Below, piece after piece: positions 33,791 through 42,773 of a stretch of DNA of 64,000 nucleotides. The notes under the pieces were generated by a model, which had not been told where the DNA came from, did no database searches, and saw only the letters and a program-made list of their open reading frames with translations. The stretch is from Psychrosphaera haliotis (lineage in GTDB: Bacteria; Pseudomonadota; Gammaproteobacteria; Enterobacterales; Alteromonadaceae). The stretch lies in assembly GCF_039523615.1 (NCBI RefSeq), contig NZ_BAAAFQ010000006.1, positions 124,001-188,000 on the forward strand, read 5' to 3'. Numbering within the stretch: position 1 is the first letter of the stretch; every line of letters begins with the position of its first letter. The translations under genes were made by a program, and so were the position numbers.

Positions 33791-36406
33791 GTGAAATCAA
33801 AAATCCCAAGTCATTTACTTGCGCCCTTACCTTTGCCTTTTGACATGCCGATTTATAAGCAAAGGTTAAATGATTTTTCAACATGGAGCAAAGAGCATTT
33901 TAATCTAATATCGGTAAGAAAATTAGTACAAGCTCGAGCGACTTTTGTTGATTTTATGTTGTTAAATATTTGGCAACACTGTGGGTTAAATGATGAAGCT
34001 GATGTCACTCTTCTTGCTGTTGGTGGTTATGGTAGAGGCGAGTTACACCCAGAGTCCGACATTGATTTATTAGTGCTTACAAACTCAAAGTTAACAAATA
34101 GCGCCAGTGAAAAAATATCCCAATTTTTAACCTTGCTGTGGGATTTTAAATTTGACGTAGGCCACTCAGTACGAACCATTGCAGAGTCAATTTCTTGTGC
34201 TAGTGAAGACATTACGATTGCCACAAATTTAATGGAAAGACGGCTGTTATGCGGCAACAAACTGAACTTTGATACGTTAGAAACAAGTTTAGCTGAATCA
34301 AATTTCATGACGAGTAAAGAGTTTTATTTAGCAAAGAGAGACGAACAAGAACGTAGACACAAACGTTACTTTTCAACCTCTTATAATCTAGAGCCAAACC
34401 TTAAAGCTAACCCAGGTTGTTTACGTGATTTACAAACCATTTCATGGGTTGCGAAAAAGCACTTTAATACTCAACACATTACCGACTTAGTAAAAGAACA
34501 ATATTTACTGCAAGACGAATATCAAGAGATGTTAGAGTGCCAAGATTTTTTATGGCAAATGCGTTTTGCTTTGCACCTAGTAGCTAATCGAAATGAAAAT
34601 AGACTGTTATTTGATTATCAACCTCTGGTTGCCGAAACCATGGGCTTTGGTAAAGATGGCAAAGCCGCTGTTGAACGAATGATGAAGCGGTTCTTTCGTG
34701 TTGCCAGGCGTGTTACCGAACTAAACACCATGTTATTGCAGCGATTCAACTCCGCGATTCTAGGTACGAAAGAACAAACCATTATTATTGATGATGACTT
34801 TGCTATGCACGGTAGTTCGTTACTTATACGCCACAATGATGCATTTTTCTATCGCGCTAATATCATTAAAATGTTCATTCACATAGCCGACAATCCGCAC
34901 ATTAAAACACTACATTCAGATACAATCCGATTACTACGTAGAGTTCGCAGAAGGCTCATGGGCGATCTACATGACTTAGAAAAATGTCGTTCTATGTTTA
35001 TGACGTTTCTACGTCACCCTAACGCCTTAGGTCATGCATTTACAATAATGGTTAAGCACAGTGTTTTGGCTTACTACATGCCAAACTGGCGACACATTGT
35101 CGGCCAAATGCAGTTTGACCTATTCCATGCTTACACAGTAGACGAACATACACATAGGCTCATAAAGAACATTCATCGCTATTCTTTGGCAAAATATAAA
35201 GATGAGTTTCCTTTATGCAGCGAAATTTACAAGCGATTAGATAAGCCGGAGCTGTTGACACTCGCGGGCATATTCCACGATATCGGGAAAGGTCGAGGTG
35301 GTGATCATTCTAAGCTAGGCGCAATAGATGCGACCAACTTTGGTACTCTTCATGGTTTACCAACATCAGACAAAAAGCTTGTCAGCTGGTTAGTGGACAA
35401 TCACTTACTTATGTCTATCACCGCACAAAAGAACGACATATATGACCCAGGTGTTATTGCTGACTTCGCAAAAAAAATTAAAGACGAAACTCGATTAGAC
35501 AACCTTTATTGTTTAACCGTGGCAGATGTTAGAGCAACAAACTCAAACTTATGGAATGAATGGAAGAATACACTTTTATCAGACTTATATTTGGCAACCA
35601 GACGAGCATTAAGACAAGGCTTAGAAAACGCTAAAGACATGAGAGAGACAGCAGCCTCGAACAAAGAACAAGCGCTTTCATTGCTAGACGCATTAAATCT
35701 AGACTTAGAAAGAGCTGCACAAATATGGAAGCAATTCCGTACTGTGTATTTTACAAGGCACAGCCCACAACAATTGGCATGGCATACTGAACATTTGTTA
35801 TCGCACAAAAATCGAACTAAAAAGCCTTTGGTATGGCTAAGTAATCAGTCGGTTAGAGGCGGGACACAAGTATTTGTTTATGCAAAAGATCAGGCTGGCC
35901 TGTTCGCTAATATTGTTTCGGTTTTCCACAATAAAAACGTTAACGTTGTGGACGCACATATAATGAATACCAAAGATGGGTATTTAATCGATACATTCAT
36001 CGTGTTGGATCATGACAATACGGTTATAGACTCTCAAAGTCGTCGAGATGACATTAAACAAACTATTGAGCAAGTCCTCACCGGTGAAGTCACGATTAAG
36101 CGAGCTCAGAAACGAGTACCAAGACAAATCAAGCAATTCTCGATGCCGCTACGCGTTAAATTTATGGACGCAAAAAGCAACAAACGTGACATGATGGAGT
36201 TTACAGCCCTAGACACACCAGGATTGCTCGCTAAAATAGCCACAGTATTTAGCGAAATGAACATATTGCTGTACTCAGCAAAAATTTCTACAAACGGTGA
36301 AAAAGCAGAAGATATATTTAAGATATCAACCTCTGACAGAGAAAGATTAGACGAACAACAAAAGAAAGCTTTAGTCGAGGCGTTGCAAGCTGAGATTAAT
36401 GACTGA
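33791..36406 (+). CDS. glnD: Bifunctional PII uridylyltransferase / uridylyl-removing enzyme
   Basis: 871 residues. The nucleotidyltransferase motif GGYGRGELHPESDIDLLVL is at about 77-95. The HD hydrolase motif HDIGKGRGGDHS is near 496. Two C-terminal ACT domains (about 700-775 and 800-871) sense glutamine. It uridylylates PII proteins under nitrogen shortage and reverses this when glutamine is high. The start codon is GTG at 33791 with CGAGG about ten bases upstream. dapD begins 13 bp after its stop, probably on the same transcript. Confidence 0.95.
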   Translation: MKSKIPSHLLAPLPLPFDMPIYKQRLNDFSTWSKEHFNLISVRKLVQARATFVDFMLLNIWQHCGLNDEADVTLLAVGGYGRGELHPESDIDLLVLTNSKLTNSASEKISQFLTLLWDFKFDVGHSVRTIAESISCASEDITIATNLMERRLLCGNKLNFDTLETSLAESNFMTSKEFYLAKRDEQERRHKRYFSTSYNLEPNLKANPGCLRDLQTISWVAKKHFNTQHITDLVKEQYLLQDEYQEMLECQDFLWQMRFALHLVANRNENRLLFDYQPLVAETMGFGKDGKAAVERMMKRFFRVARRVTELNTMLLQRFNSAILGTKEQTIIIDDDFAMHGSSLLIRHNDAFFYRANIIKMFIHIADNPHIKTLHSDTIRLLRRVRRRLMGDLHDLEKCRSMFMTFLRHPNALGHAFTIMVKHSVLAYYMPNWRHIVGQMQFDLFHAYTVDEHTHRLIKNIHRYSLAKYKDEFPLCSEIYKRLDKPELLTLAGIFHDIGKGRGGDHSKLGAIDATNFGTLHGLPTSDKKLVSWLVDNHLLMSITAQKNDIYDPGVIADFAKKIKDETRLDNLYCLTVADVRATNSNLWNEWKNTLLSDLYLATRRALRQGLENAKDMRETAASNKEQALSLLDALNLDLERAAQIWKQFRTVYFTRHSPQQLAWHTEHLLSHKNRTKKPLVWLSNQSVRGGTQVFVYAKDQAGLFANIVSVFHNKNVNVVDAHIMNTKDGYLIDTFIVLDHDNTVIDSQSRRDDIKQTIEQVLTGEVTIKRAQKRVPRQIKQFSMPLRVKFMDAKSNKRDMMEFTALDTPGLLAKIATVFSEMNILLYSAKISTNGEKAEDIFKISTSDRERLDEQQKKALVEALQAEIND

Positions 36407-36419
36407 ATAAAGGAAAATT

Positions 36420-37247
36420 ATGAGCACGTTACAACAAGTTATTGAAAATGCATTTGAGCAAAGAGACAGTATTACACCAAGTACTGTGAGTGCAGAGATT
36501 AAATCGGCCGTTGAAGAAGCATTACAAATGTTAGATCAAGGCAAGGCACGTGTTGCCGAGAAAGTTGCTGGCGAATGGGTTGTTCACCAATGGCTAAAAA
36601 AAGCGGTTTTATTATCATTCAGAATAAAAGATAACGAAATTCATGATGGCGGCGAAACTAAGTACTGGGACAAAGTAGACAGTAAATTTGCTAGCTACAC
36701 AGAGCAAGACTTCAGAGAACAAGGTATGCGAGTTGTTCCTCCTGCAGCAGTTCGTAAAGGCGCTTTTATTGGTAAAAATGTAGTTCTGATGCCTTCGTAT
36801 ACAAACATTGGCGCTTTTGTTGATGAAGGAACAATGGTTGATACTTGGGCTACTGTAGGCTCATGTGCACAAATTGGTAAAAACGTACACCTTTCTGGTG
36901 GTGTTGGTATTGGTGGAGTACTAGAACCGCTTCAAGCTAACCCTACTATTATTGAAGACAACTGTTTTATTGGCGCTCGCTCTGAAGTAGTTGAAGGCGT
37001 TATCGTTGAAGAAGGTGCAGTGCTTTCAATGGGTGTTTATATTAGTCAGTCTACTCGTATTTATGACCGAGAAACTGGTGAGATCACTTATGGTCGAGTA
37101 CCTGCTGGCGCGGTAGTTGTGCCAGGGTCATTACCTTCTAAAGATGGTTCTCACACTTTGTATGCCGCTATTATTGTGAAAAAAGTAGATGCTCAAACTC
37201 GTGCTAAAGTTGGCGTTAATGCCCTTCTTAGAGGCATCGACGAGTAG
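36420..37247 (+). CDS. dapD: Tetrahydrodipicolinate N-succinyltransferase
   Basis: 275 residues, the standard length. An N-terminal helical domain is followed by a hexapeptide beta-helix with RVVPPAAVRKGAFIGKNVV and SGGVGIGGVLEPLQANPTII. It adds succinate from succinyl-CoA in lysine and diaminopimelate synthesis. The ATG is preceded by AAGGAAAATT. The map-glnD-dapD order is conserved in gammaproteobacteria. Confidence 0.96.
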   Translation: MSTLQQVIENAFEQRDSITPSTVSAEIKSAVEEALQMLDQGKARVAEKVAGEWVVHQWLKKAVLLSFRIKDNEIHDGGETKYWDKVDSKFASYTEQDFREQGMRVVPPAAVRKGAFIGKNVVLMPSYTNIGAFVDEGTMVDTWATVGSCAQIGKNVHLSGGVGIGGVLEPLQANPTIIEDNCFIGARSEVVEGVIVEEGAVLSMGVYISQSTRIYDRETGEITYGRVPAGAVVVPGSLPSKDGSHTLYAAIIVKKVDAQTRAKVGVNALLRGIDE

Positions 37248-37256
37248 CGTTCTGGC

Positions 37257-37289
37257 AACTCAGGGAGCTATTCTTTAGCTCCCTGAGTT
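37257..37289 (+). terminator. Strong hairpin after dapD lacking a T-run
   Basis: A perfect 13-bp inverted repeat, AACTCAGGGAGCT (37257-37269) with AGCTCCCTGAGTT (37277-37289), 7-nt loop. No T-run follows on either strand, so it may protect the mRNA 3' end or act with Rho rather than be a classic intrinsic terminator. Confidence 0.55.
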
Positions 37290-37353
37290 AGTCGTCAATA
37301 AACACGATAATTACTAGCTTTCTAAATAAAAACCATTCATAAGCGGTATTCTT

Positions 37354-37575
37354 ATGCTCGATAACCCAGAAGTACTAAAACAAGCCGTAAATACTATTAT
37401 GCCGTTTGGCAAGCACGCGGGTAGAAAGTTAATTGACTTGCCAGAGCCCTATCTAGTTTGGTTTTACCAACAAGGGTTTCCAGAAAACAAGCTTGGTCAA
37501 CAATTAGCTTTAATGTACGAAGTTAAATTAAATGGATTAGAATCGGTACTAAAACCGTTAAAAACTCCCTATTAA
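37354..37575 (+). CDS. DUF3820 family small protein
   Basis: 73 residues. The central MPFGKHAGRKLIDLPEPYLV and WFYQQGFPENKLGQQLALMYE match the DUF3820 family, sometimes labelled a quorum-sensing-regulated factor in Pseudomonas without a defined biochemical role. There is no signal peptide or membrane helix. ATG start with AAGCGG about nine bases upstream. It lies alone between dapD and the exported protease. Confidence 0.75.
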   Translation: MLDNPEVLKQAVNTIMPFGKHAGRKLIDLPEPYLVWFYQQGFPENKLGQQLALMYEVKLNGLESVLKPLKTPY

Positions 37576-37895
37576 CATTTTGTAATACTTTTTTTTAAAC
37601 TTTTTATTTCACCTTCATATTCTGTTCACAACTCCATGCTAAAGCCCAACAGGCCTACCTTTTAGAACAGAAAATAATTCCCCAAAAACGCAATTCAACC
37701 CACTATTCAGTGCACCCAACTTAGTTTTGAGAAAAATTTTTCTACATTTTCTAAAAAAAACAAGCTAGGGTCTATGTCTACATTTTAAACAAGCGCTCCA
37801 TTGAAGAGAGTGTAAAGTGTGGTCTCAGGACAAAGGAATGCATCTAACAATCTTGTGAAGCGCAACGCGACACAGAACATGAAAAGAGAAGATAG
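37576..37895. other. 320-bp intergenic region before the exported subtilase gene
   Basis: AT-rich, no open frame of note. It contains a perfect 14-bp palindrome AGAAAAATTTTTCT (37730-37743) overlapping a weak promoter-like TTGAGA-N17-TCTAAA, and a leader of over 100 nt. No repeat, tRNA or known RNA was recognised. Confidence 0.4.
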
Positions 37896-40286
37896 ATGAC
37901 AAATAATAACAAAAAACTAGTACCAACTATGTCAGTACTTGCTTTAGCAACAGCGGCATCGTTAACCATGGGTGCAGCAACTGCTGCTAATCTTCAAGAA
38001 GTTGAAGAAAAACAATATACCGGCACACATGCCGACTTTGCAGAATGGAAAGCTAAACAACGCCAATTGATTTTGGAAGATCAAACTGACCAATTTATTA
38101 TTGAATATTTGGAAAATGTTGATACCAAAAAAGAAGCAAAAAAGCTCGCTAAGCGATTACGAAAAATGCTTAAAAAGTCTGGCGTAAAGCACAAAGGTAA
38201 ACTTAAAAACAAAAAGCATATCTTTAAACTAGCTCAAAAAATTGGCAGTAAAGAGCGTAAAGCCTTTCTTAATTTAATTCGCAAAGATAAAAATATTAAA
38301 ATGGCTGAAATGGATCCAATTCGTTTCTTAATGGCCGAAAACGTTCCTTGGGGCGTACCAAACATTCAGGCTGATCAAGTTTCTGACTCAAATGCAGGCA
38401 ACATGACTGTATGTATTATCGACTCAGGTTATCAGTCAAACAATCCAGATTTAGCGGCAAATAACGCGACTGGAACAAATGATCCAGGCACAGGAAACTG
38501 GTATCAAGCCGGTGGTTCACACGGAACTCACGTAGCAGGTACCATTGCTGCCGTGAACAACAACGAAGGTGTTGTTGGTGTGATGCCAAATACCAATGTA
38601 AACCTTCATATTGTTAAAGTATTTAATGAAGCGGGTTGGGGTTATAGCTCTGATTTGGTAACAGCCGTTAACACTTGTGTGAACAACGGTGCAAAAGTCG
38701 TTAATATGAGTCTTGGTGGTCCGTCACAAAGTACGTCTGAACGTAACGGATTAGAAGCTGCCACTGCTCAAGGCGTATTACTGATTGCCGCATCAGGTAA
38801 TGACGGTGACTCTAGCCTTTCGTACCCTGCCTCTTACGATACCGTAATGGCTGTTGGTGCCGTAGATGAATCTGGTCGTCATGCTGAGTTTTCTCAATTT
38901 ACTCCGCAAGTAGAAATTGCTGGCCCTGGTGAAGCTATTTTATCTACCGTAGCTGGTGATGGCCGTCTTGGTTCATTAACAGTTGGTGGAACTACATGGG
39001 CAAACGACCGCGTAGCACCACAAACACACTTTGTACAAAGTGGTGGTAGTTATGTAGTACAAGACATAAATGGCTCTGCTTCTGGTGTGTTATCTCAATG
39101 TACTTGGTCTGGCTCTTCGTATAATTGTTCTAACGTAGCGGGCAATATTTGTATTGCACCTCGAAACGATAATCAAAAAGGCAGTAACTATCCTGAAATC
39201 AACCCAGCTAAAGCTTGTGCAGATGCCGGTGCTTCTGGCGTAGTTGTATATAGCGATAGCAGTCGACCGGGTCTTCAAAATCCATTTTTAGTTGATGCTA
39301 CAAATGCGGTTGATGTACCTACTGTTTCTGTTAACAGAGCACTAGGTTTAGAGCTAGCGTCACGTCTTGGTCAATCGGCTTCATTATCTGTATCTGCCAA
39401 TCAAGATTACGCATACTACAATGGTACGTCTATGGCGACACCACATGTAGCTGCAGCAGCTGCTTTAGCTTGGTCCAATAATATTTCTTGTACAGCTTCT
39501 GAAGTTCGTAATGCTCTTAAAGCAACAGCAATTGATTTGGAAACGGCTGGTCGCGACGATAAAACGGGATATGGTTTAGTGCAAACTAAAGCCGCTTCTG
39601 ATTATCTAGCAGCGAACTGTGGTGGCACAACACCGCCTCCTCCTCCAACTGGCAACGCATTAACTAATGGCCAAGCAAAAACCGGCTTATCTGGCTCTGC
39701 AAATCAGCAACTTGAGTTCACACTTGAAGTACCAGCCGGTGCAACAGGTTTAAGCTTTGACATGACTGGTGGCTCTGGTGATGCAGACTTATACGTTAAG
39801 TTTGGATCGGCACCAACAACTTCTAGCTATGATTGTCGTCCGTATAAAGGTGGCAATGTTGAAAGTTGTCCTATTACGACAGCACAAGCTGGTACTTATT
39901 ACGTAAAAGTAATTGGTTACTCAGCGTTTAGTGGTGTAAGTCTGACTGGTAGCTTCACTGCTGGTTCAACGGGTGGTGGTCAAGGTTATGACACAACTAT
40001 TAATGACATTTCAGCAACTCGCAACAACTGGAAATACTACACTGTTGATGTACCTGCAGGAATGTCTAGTTTCGATGTAAGCACATATGGTGGTTCAGGT
40101 GATGCGGATCTATATATCAGATTTGGTGCGCAACCAACTACTTCGGCTTACGAATGTCGCCCTTATAAAGGCGGTAATAACGAAAGCTGCTCAGTGAATA
40201 GTCCAACTGCTGGTACTTGGCATATTGGTGTTCGCGCTTACAGCACATTCTCAGGTGTTAGTATGGACGTTTCATACCAACCTTAG
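37896..40286 (+). CDS. Secreted subtilisin-like serine protease (S8) with two PPC domains
   Basis: 796 residues. A signal peptide ends near residue 30 (MGAATA). A basic, Lys-rich propeptide follows to about 145. The catalytic domain has D176 in CIIDSGYQ, H209 in SHGTHVAGT and S512 in NGTSMATPHVA. Between His and Ser lies an inserted PA-like domain (about 370-470, GASGVVVYSDSSRPG). After a PPPPP linker come two pre-peptidase C-terminal domains (about 590-685 and 697-796). These share GGSGDADLY and a CRPYKGGN-ES-C pair of cysteines. PPC domains are usually cleaved off or aid secretion and substrate binding, so it is probably a type II secreted nutrient-scavenging protease. Monocistronic, with its own terminator. 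Confidence 0.93.
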   Translation: MTNNNKKLVPTMSVLALATAASLTMGAATAANLQEVEEKQYTGTHADFAEWKAKQRQLILEDQTDQFIIEYLENVDTKKEAKKLAKRLRKMLKKSGVKHKGKLKNKKHIFKLAQKIGSKERKAFLNLIRKDKNIKMAEMDPIRFLMAENVPWGVPNIQADQVSDSNAGNMTVCIIDSGYQSNNPDLAANNATGTNDPGTGNWYQAGGSHGTHVAGTIAAVNNNEGVVGVMPNTNVNLHIVKVFNEAGWGYSSDLVTAVNTCVNNGAKVVNMSLGGPSQSTSERNGLEAATAQGVLLIAASGNDGDSSLSYPASYDTVMAVGAVDESGRHAEFSQFTPQVEIAGPGEAILSTVAGDGRLGSLTVGGTTWANDRVAPQTHFVQSGGSYVVQDINGSASGVLSQCTWSGSSYNCSNVAGNICIAPRNDNQKGSNYPEINPAKACADAGASGVVVYSDSSRPGLQNPFLVDATNAVDVPTVSVNRALGLELASRLGQSASLSVSANQDYAYYNGTSMATPHVAAAAALAWSNNISCTASEVRNALKATAIDLETAGRDDKTGYGLVQTKAASDYLAANCGGTTPPPPPTGNALTNGQAKTGLSGSANQQLEFTLEVPAGATGLSFDMTGGSGDADLYVKFGSAPTTSSYDCRPYKGGNVESCPITTAQAGTYYVKVIGYSAFSGVSLTGSFTAGSTGGGQGYDTTINDISATRNNWKYYTVDVPAGMSSFDVSTYGGSGDADLYIRFGAQPTTSAYECRPYKGGNNESCSVNSPTAGTWHIGVRAYSTFSGVSMDVSYQP

Positions 40287-40320
40287 TTTAAACACGATGT
40301 TCCCAATCGTAACTTTTTGA

Positions 40321-40343
40321 AGCCCGCTTGCGGGCTTTTTTTT
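40321..40343 (+). terminator. Intrinsic terminator after the subtilase gene
   Basis: AGCCCGC, loop TT, GCGGGCT (40321-40336), then seven T. The T-run reaches the last codon of the convergent gene on the other strand. Confidence 0.88.
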
Positions 40344-41697
40344 ATTCAAAGAATGTTTGTAAATCTGTATGAAACGGGTTTAGCTTTGGTTCATTAAAAA
40401 ACTGCTGCATTGTCGGTGTCAATTGCACATCTAAATATTCCATCGGCGTTAACTCTGGTATCCATTTGTATGCTTGGTTTTTTGTCCCTTTACAAGTATC
40501 GACTGGCCAAAGAGATTGATTAAACTGAGTTTGTAAAGTCTCAATACTGTATTTAAGAGGCGCAACAATTAAATTCTCACCTAACTTGGTAGGTTGATTT
40601 TCATCGCAGTAAATAGCCTGTTGTGTAGGCCTTAATTGATATTCGTCATAAAGGTTTAACCAATGCCCTACTTCATGCAATAACACTTGAGCATTGTCAT
40701 TTTTATCCATAAATATTACAGGACCTCTGCTGTTCGCTTTGCCTTCGTTTGCTACAACTAAAAGCCTTAATTTATCGTCTGCCAAGTTGATGCTTGGACC
40801 CACCTTACTTTTATTTACCAACGCTTTAATACCCTTTGATTTGCAACTTAACAAACCGATTTTTGACTTCTCACATAGCGCGTTCAATTGATAATTAGTG
40901 CTCACCTTTGAAAAACAGAGTTTTGCTTTGGAGTTTGGTAGCATGTTGTGAAACTCAGCTATAAGTTGCTCTGTCTTTATTCTTGCGTGAGTACTGTTCA
41001 CCATCACCAACACTTTAACTTCACATGACGCATTAAAAGCCGCTGAATAGTCAGTTTTATTAAACCTATTATTATTGTTTTTTTCCAACTGTTTTAGCCG
41101 CCCCTTAAGCTTTTGAATTCTCTTTTTATATGATTCCGGTAGCACTATTTGGGTATTGAGAGCTCCTAATTCAGTTGTCTGTGTTAACGCGTCTAGCAGA
41201 TTTTCGTCTATGTTGTAATTTGGGAAGTCATTAAGCCTTTGCTCAATTTTAAATATTTGACCACTTGCTAGTTGCCAATTTTGAGTTATGACCAACATCT
41301 CTAATTGTTGAATTAAAGCACCTGGGTGATTAGTTTTTAACGCTAACTCAAACCAATCAGTTCGTTTTTGATAAGTAACACTTGGGTTACTTTGAATAGC
41401 GGGATCGCTTTTAATAGAGGGGTCGCTTTTAATAGTTCGGTCGCTTAACAAGTACATTTGCCATGCAGCTTCTGCGTGACCTAACTTAGCCGCTTTTGCA
41501 AGCCAACTTTTATCGCCCGTAGCCTGATAAAGCTCATAAATCGCTGAAGTTTCTCCTAACGATGCTGCACTATTAAGATAACTCGATGATTTATTATAGT
41601 GGTAACTAACTTGAGACGCCGAAAGCACTAGACTATCAGCTAATAAAAGAGAAAAAGGCGCAATTAGCGCCAGTTGTATTGCAGACTTAACTTTCAC
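40342..41697 (-). CDS. Predicted exported zinc metallopeptidase with Sel1-like repeats, next to nlpI
   Basis: 451 residues of a protein I do not recognise as a named gene. An N-terminal hydrophobic segment (AIQLALIAPFSLLLADSLVL) looks like a signal peptide or anchor. Sel1/TPR-like helices follow (AASLGETSAIYELY, AAKLGHAEAAWQMYLL), then a short hexapeptide repeat and a coiled-coil patch. The C-terminal half has HEVGH at 341-345 followed by WLNLYDEY, a zincin site reminiscent of the HExGH...DEY of M64-type peptidases. Cysteines in this half (CEV, LCF, LSCK, YCDEN, DTCKG) suggest disulphides outside the cytoplasm. The start is GTG at 41697, 11 bp after the nlpI stop with no clear ribosome binding site, so coupling to nlpI is likely. 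Confidence 0.7.
   Translation of the reverse strand: MKVKSAIQLALIAPFSLLLADSLVLSASQVSYHYNKSSSYLNSAASLGETSAIYELYQATGDKSWLAKAAKLGHAEAAWQMYLLSDRTIKSDPSIKSDPAIQSNPSVTYQKRTDWFELALKTNHPGALIQQLEMLVITQNWQLASGQIFKIEQRLNDFPNYNIDENLLDALTQTTELGALNTQIVLPESYKKRIQKLKGRLKQLEKNNNNRFNKTDYSAAFNASCEVKVLVMVNSTHARIKTEQLIAEFHNMLPNSKAKLCFSKVSTNYQLNALCEKSKIGLLSCKSKGIKALVNKSKVGPSINLADDKLRLLVVANEGKANSRGPVIFMDKNDNAQVLLHEVGHWLNLYDEYQLRPTQQAIYCDENQPTKLGENLIVAPLKYSIETLQTQFNQSLWPVDTCKGTKNQAYKWIPELTPMEYLDVQLTPTMQQFFNEPKLNPFHTDLQTFFE
41381..41452. repeat. 18-bp tandem repeat in the zinc peptidase gene
   Basis: Four imperfect 18-bp units; the two central ones (41399-41416, 41417-41434) share TCGCTTTTAATA. They encode SDRTIK, SDPSIK, SDPAIQ and SNPSVT between the Sel1-like helices and the rest of the protein. 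The frame is kept whatever the copy number. Confidence 0.8.
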
Positions 41698-41708
41698 AGA
41701 GATGTTTA

Positions 41709-42632
41709 CTAATTTGTCTCTTGGCTAGCTTCTACGTTTGCATAACGTTGCCTAGCTATTTCATACAGTTTATTTAGTTCTAATCTTGAATACTTATGCT
41801 CAACAAATTCATGCACTGAGGTCCCTAGCGCTAAGCGGAAATAATTTTTAGCGGCTTCTTCATCACCCATTGCTAGTTTGAATTTAGCTAAATAAAAATA
41901 ACCTTCACATAAACGCTCAACTAGCTCTCGAGAACTCTTTAAGTTTTTACCCATGTTATTAATAAAGGTTTGCTCTGTTAGGTTGCCAAGTAGTAATTCA
42001 ACAATCTGATACGACCAACTGTTAGGGTTAAGCTGGCTTGCATTGTAAATCAAGCGCAACTTTGCACCTTCTGCATCGTTTTCAACTTCAGAGAAATATA
42101 ACCATATAACTCGATATGGATCATCTGGCTTCTTGACGTAAAAAGTTTCTAAATCTTCCATTGCCAGAGCATTGCGGCCGTAATAATGAAGCGCAATACC
42201 ACGGTTTAAGTGAACATACTGATGTTCTGGATCAATTTCTAATGCTGAATCAAAAGCTTCAAAAGCCTGAGCGTATTGACCCATCAACGTAAGGTGAATG
42301 CCAATAAAATTATATGCATCAGCAAAATCAGGTTTATGCTCTAAAGCTCGTCTAAAGTCGAGTTGTGCCAATGAACGCAGTCCTAAACTGTCATACATAA
42401 CGCCACGATCGTACAGTAACTCTGCTAATTTTTCTTTCTCTAGTTTTGCATGACTTATAATTTGAGTAAGCTTAGCGATCGCCAATTCACTTTTATAATC
42501 AACGTTTAACGGCTCAGAAATAACAACATTATTAACAACGTGTGGCTCACTATTATCAACCACTGATTGTTTACTTGCACAGCCAGTAACAATCGTAGAT
42601 AGCAGTACTAATGATAGACTTACTCGTTTCAT
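41709..42632 (-). CDS. nlpI: Lipoprotein NlpI
   Basis: 307 residues. The lipobox STIVTGC places the acylated cysteine at residue 18. TPR repeats follow (SLAQLDFRRALEHKPDFADA, QAFEAFDSALEIDPEHQYVH and further helices). NlpI is an outer-membrane-anchored scaffold that binds the protease Prc and murein endopeptidases such as MepS. The ATG at 42632 is supported by AAGGAG five bases upstream; a longer in-frame start at 42668 would bury the signal peptide. Its place after pnp is conserved; the following gene, a zinc peptidase, is not the E. coli neighbour (deaD). Confidence 0.92.
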   Translation of the reverse strand: MKRVSLSLVLLSTIVTGCASKQSVVDNSEPHVVNNVVISEPLNVDYKSELAIAKLTQIISHAKLEKEKLAELLYDRGVMYDSLGLRSLAQLDFRRALEHKPDFADAYNFIGIHLTLMGQYAQAFEAFDSALEIDPEHQYVHLNRGIALHYYGRNALAMEDLETFYVKKPDDPYRVIWLYFSEVENDAEGAKLRLIYNASQLNPNSWSYQIVELLLGNLTEQTFINNMGKNLKSSRELVERLCEGYFYLAKFKLAMGDEEAAKNYFRLALGTSVHEFVEHKYSRLELNKLYEIARQRYANVEASQETN

Positions 42633-42699
42633 ATCAACTCCTTCAAAATTCGCCATTATTAATAACATAAAAGCCTGCTTAGCATAAGCCTAGATGCAA

Positions 42700-42725
42700 A
42701 AAAGAGAGCCGAAGCTCTCTTTTTA
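42700..42725 (-). terminator. Intrinsic terminator between pnp and nlpI
   Basis: On the minus strand GAGAGC, TTCG tetraloop, GCTCTC with flanking A and T runs (42700-42725). The stable UUCG loop makes it a strong terminator. Confidence 0.88.
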
Positions 42726-42773
42726 TTTCAACATTTTATGAAGCTAAAACTTCATTTATGTTTAGGTGAGTTA

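Noticed and set aside
42633..42668. 12-residue N-terminal extension of NlpI
   Set aside because: It would place extra residues before the lipoprotein signal and swallow the AAGGAG ribosome binding site of the ATG at 42632.
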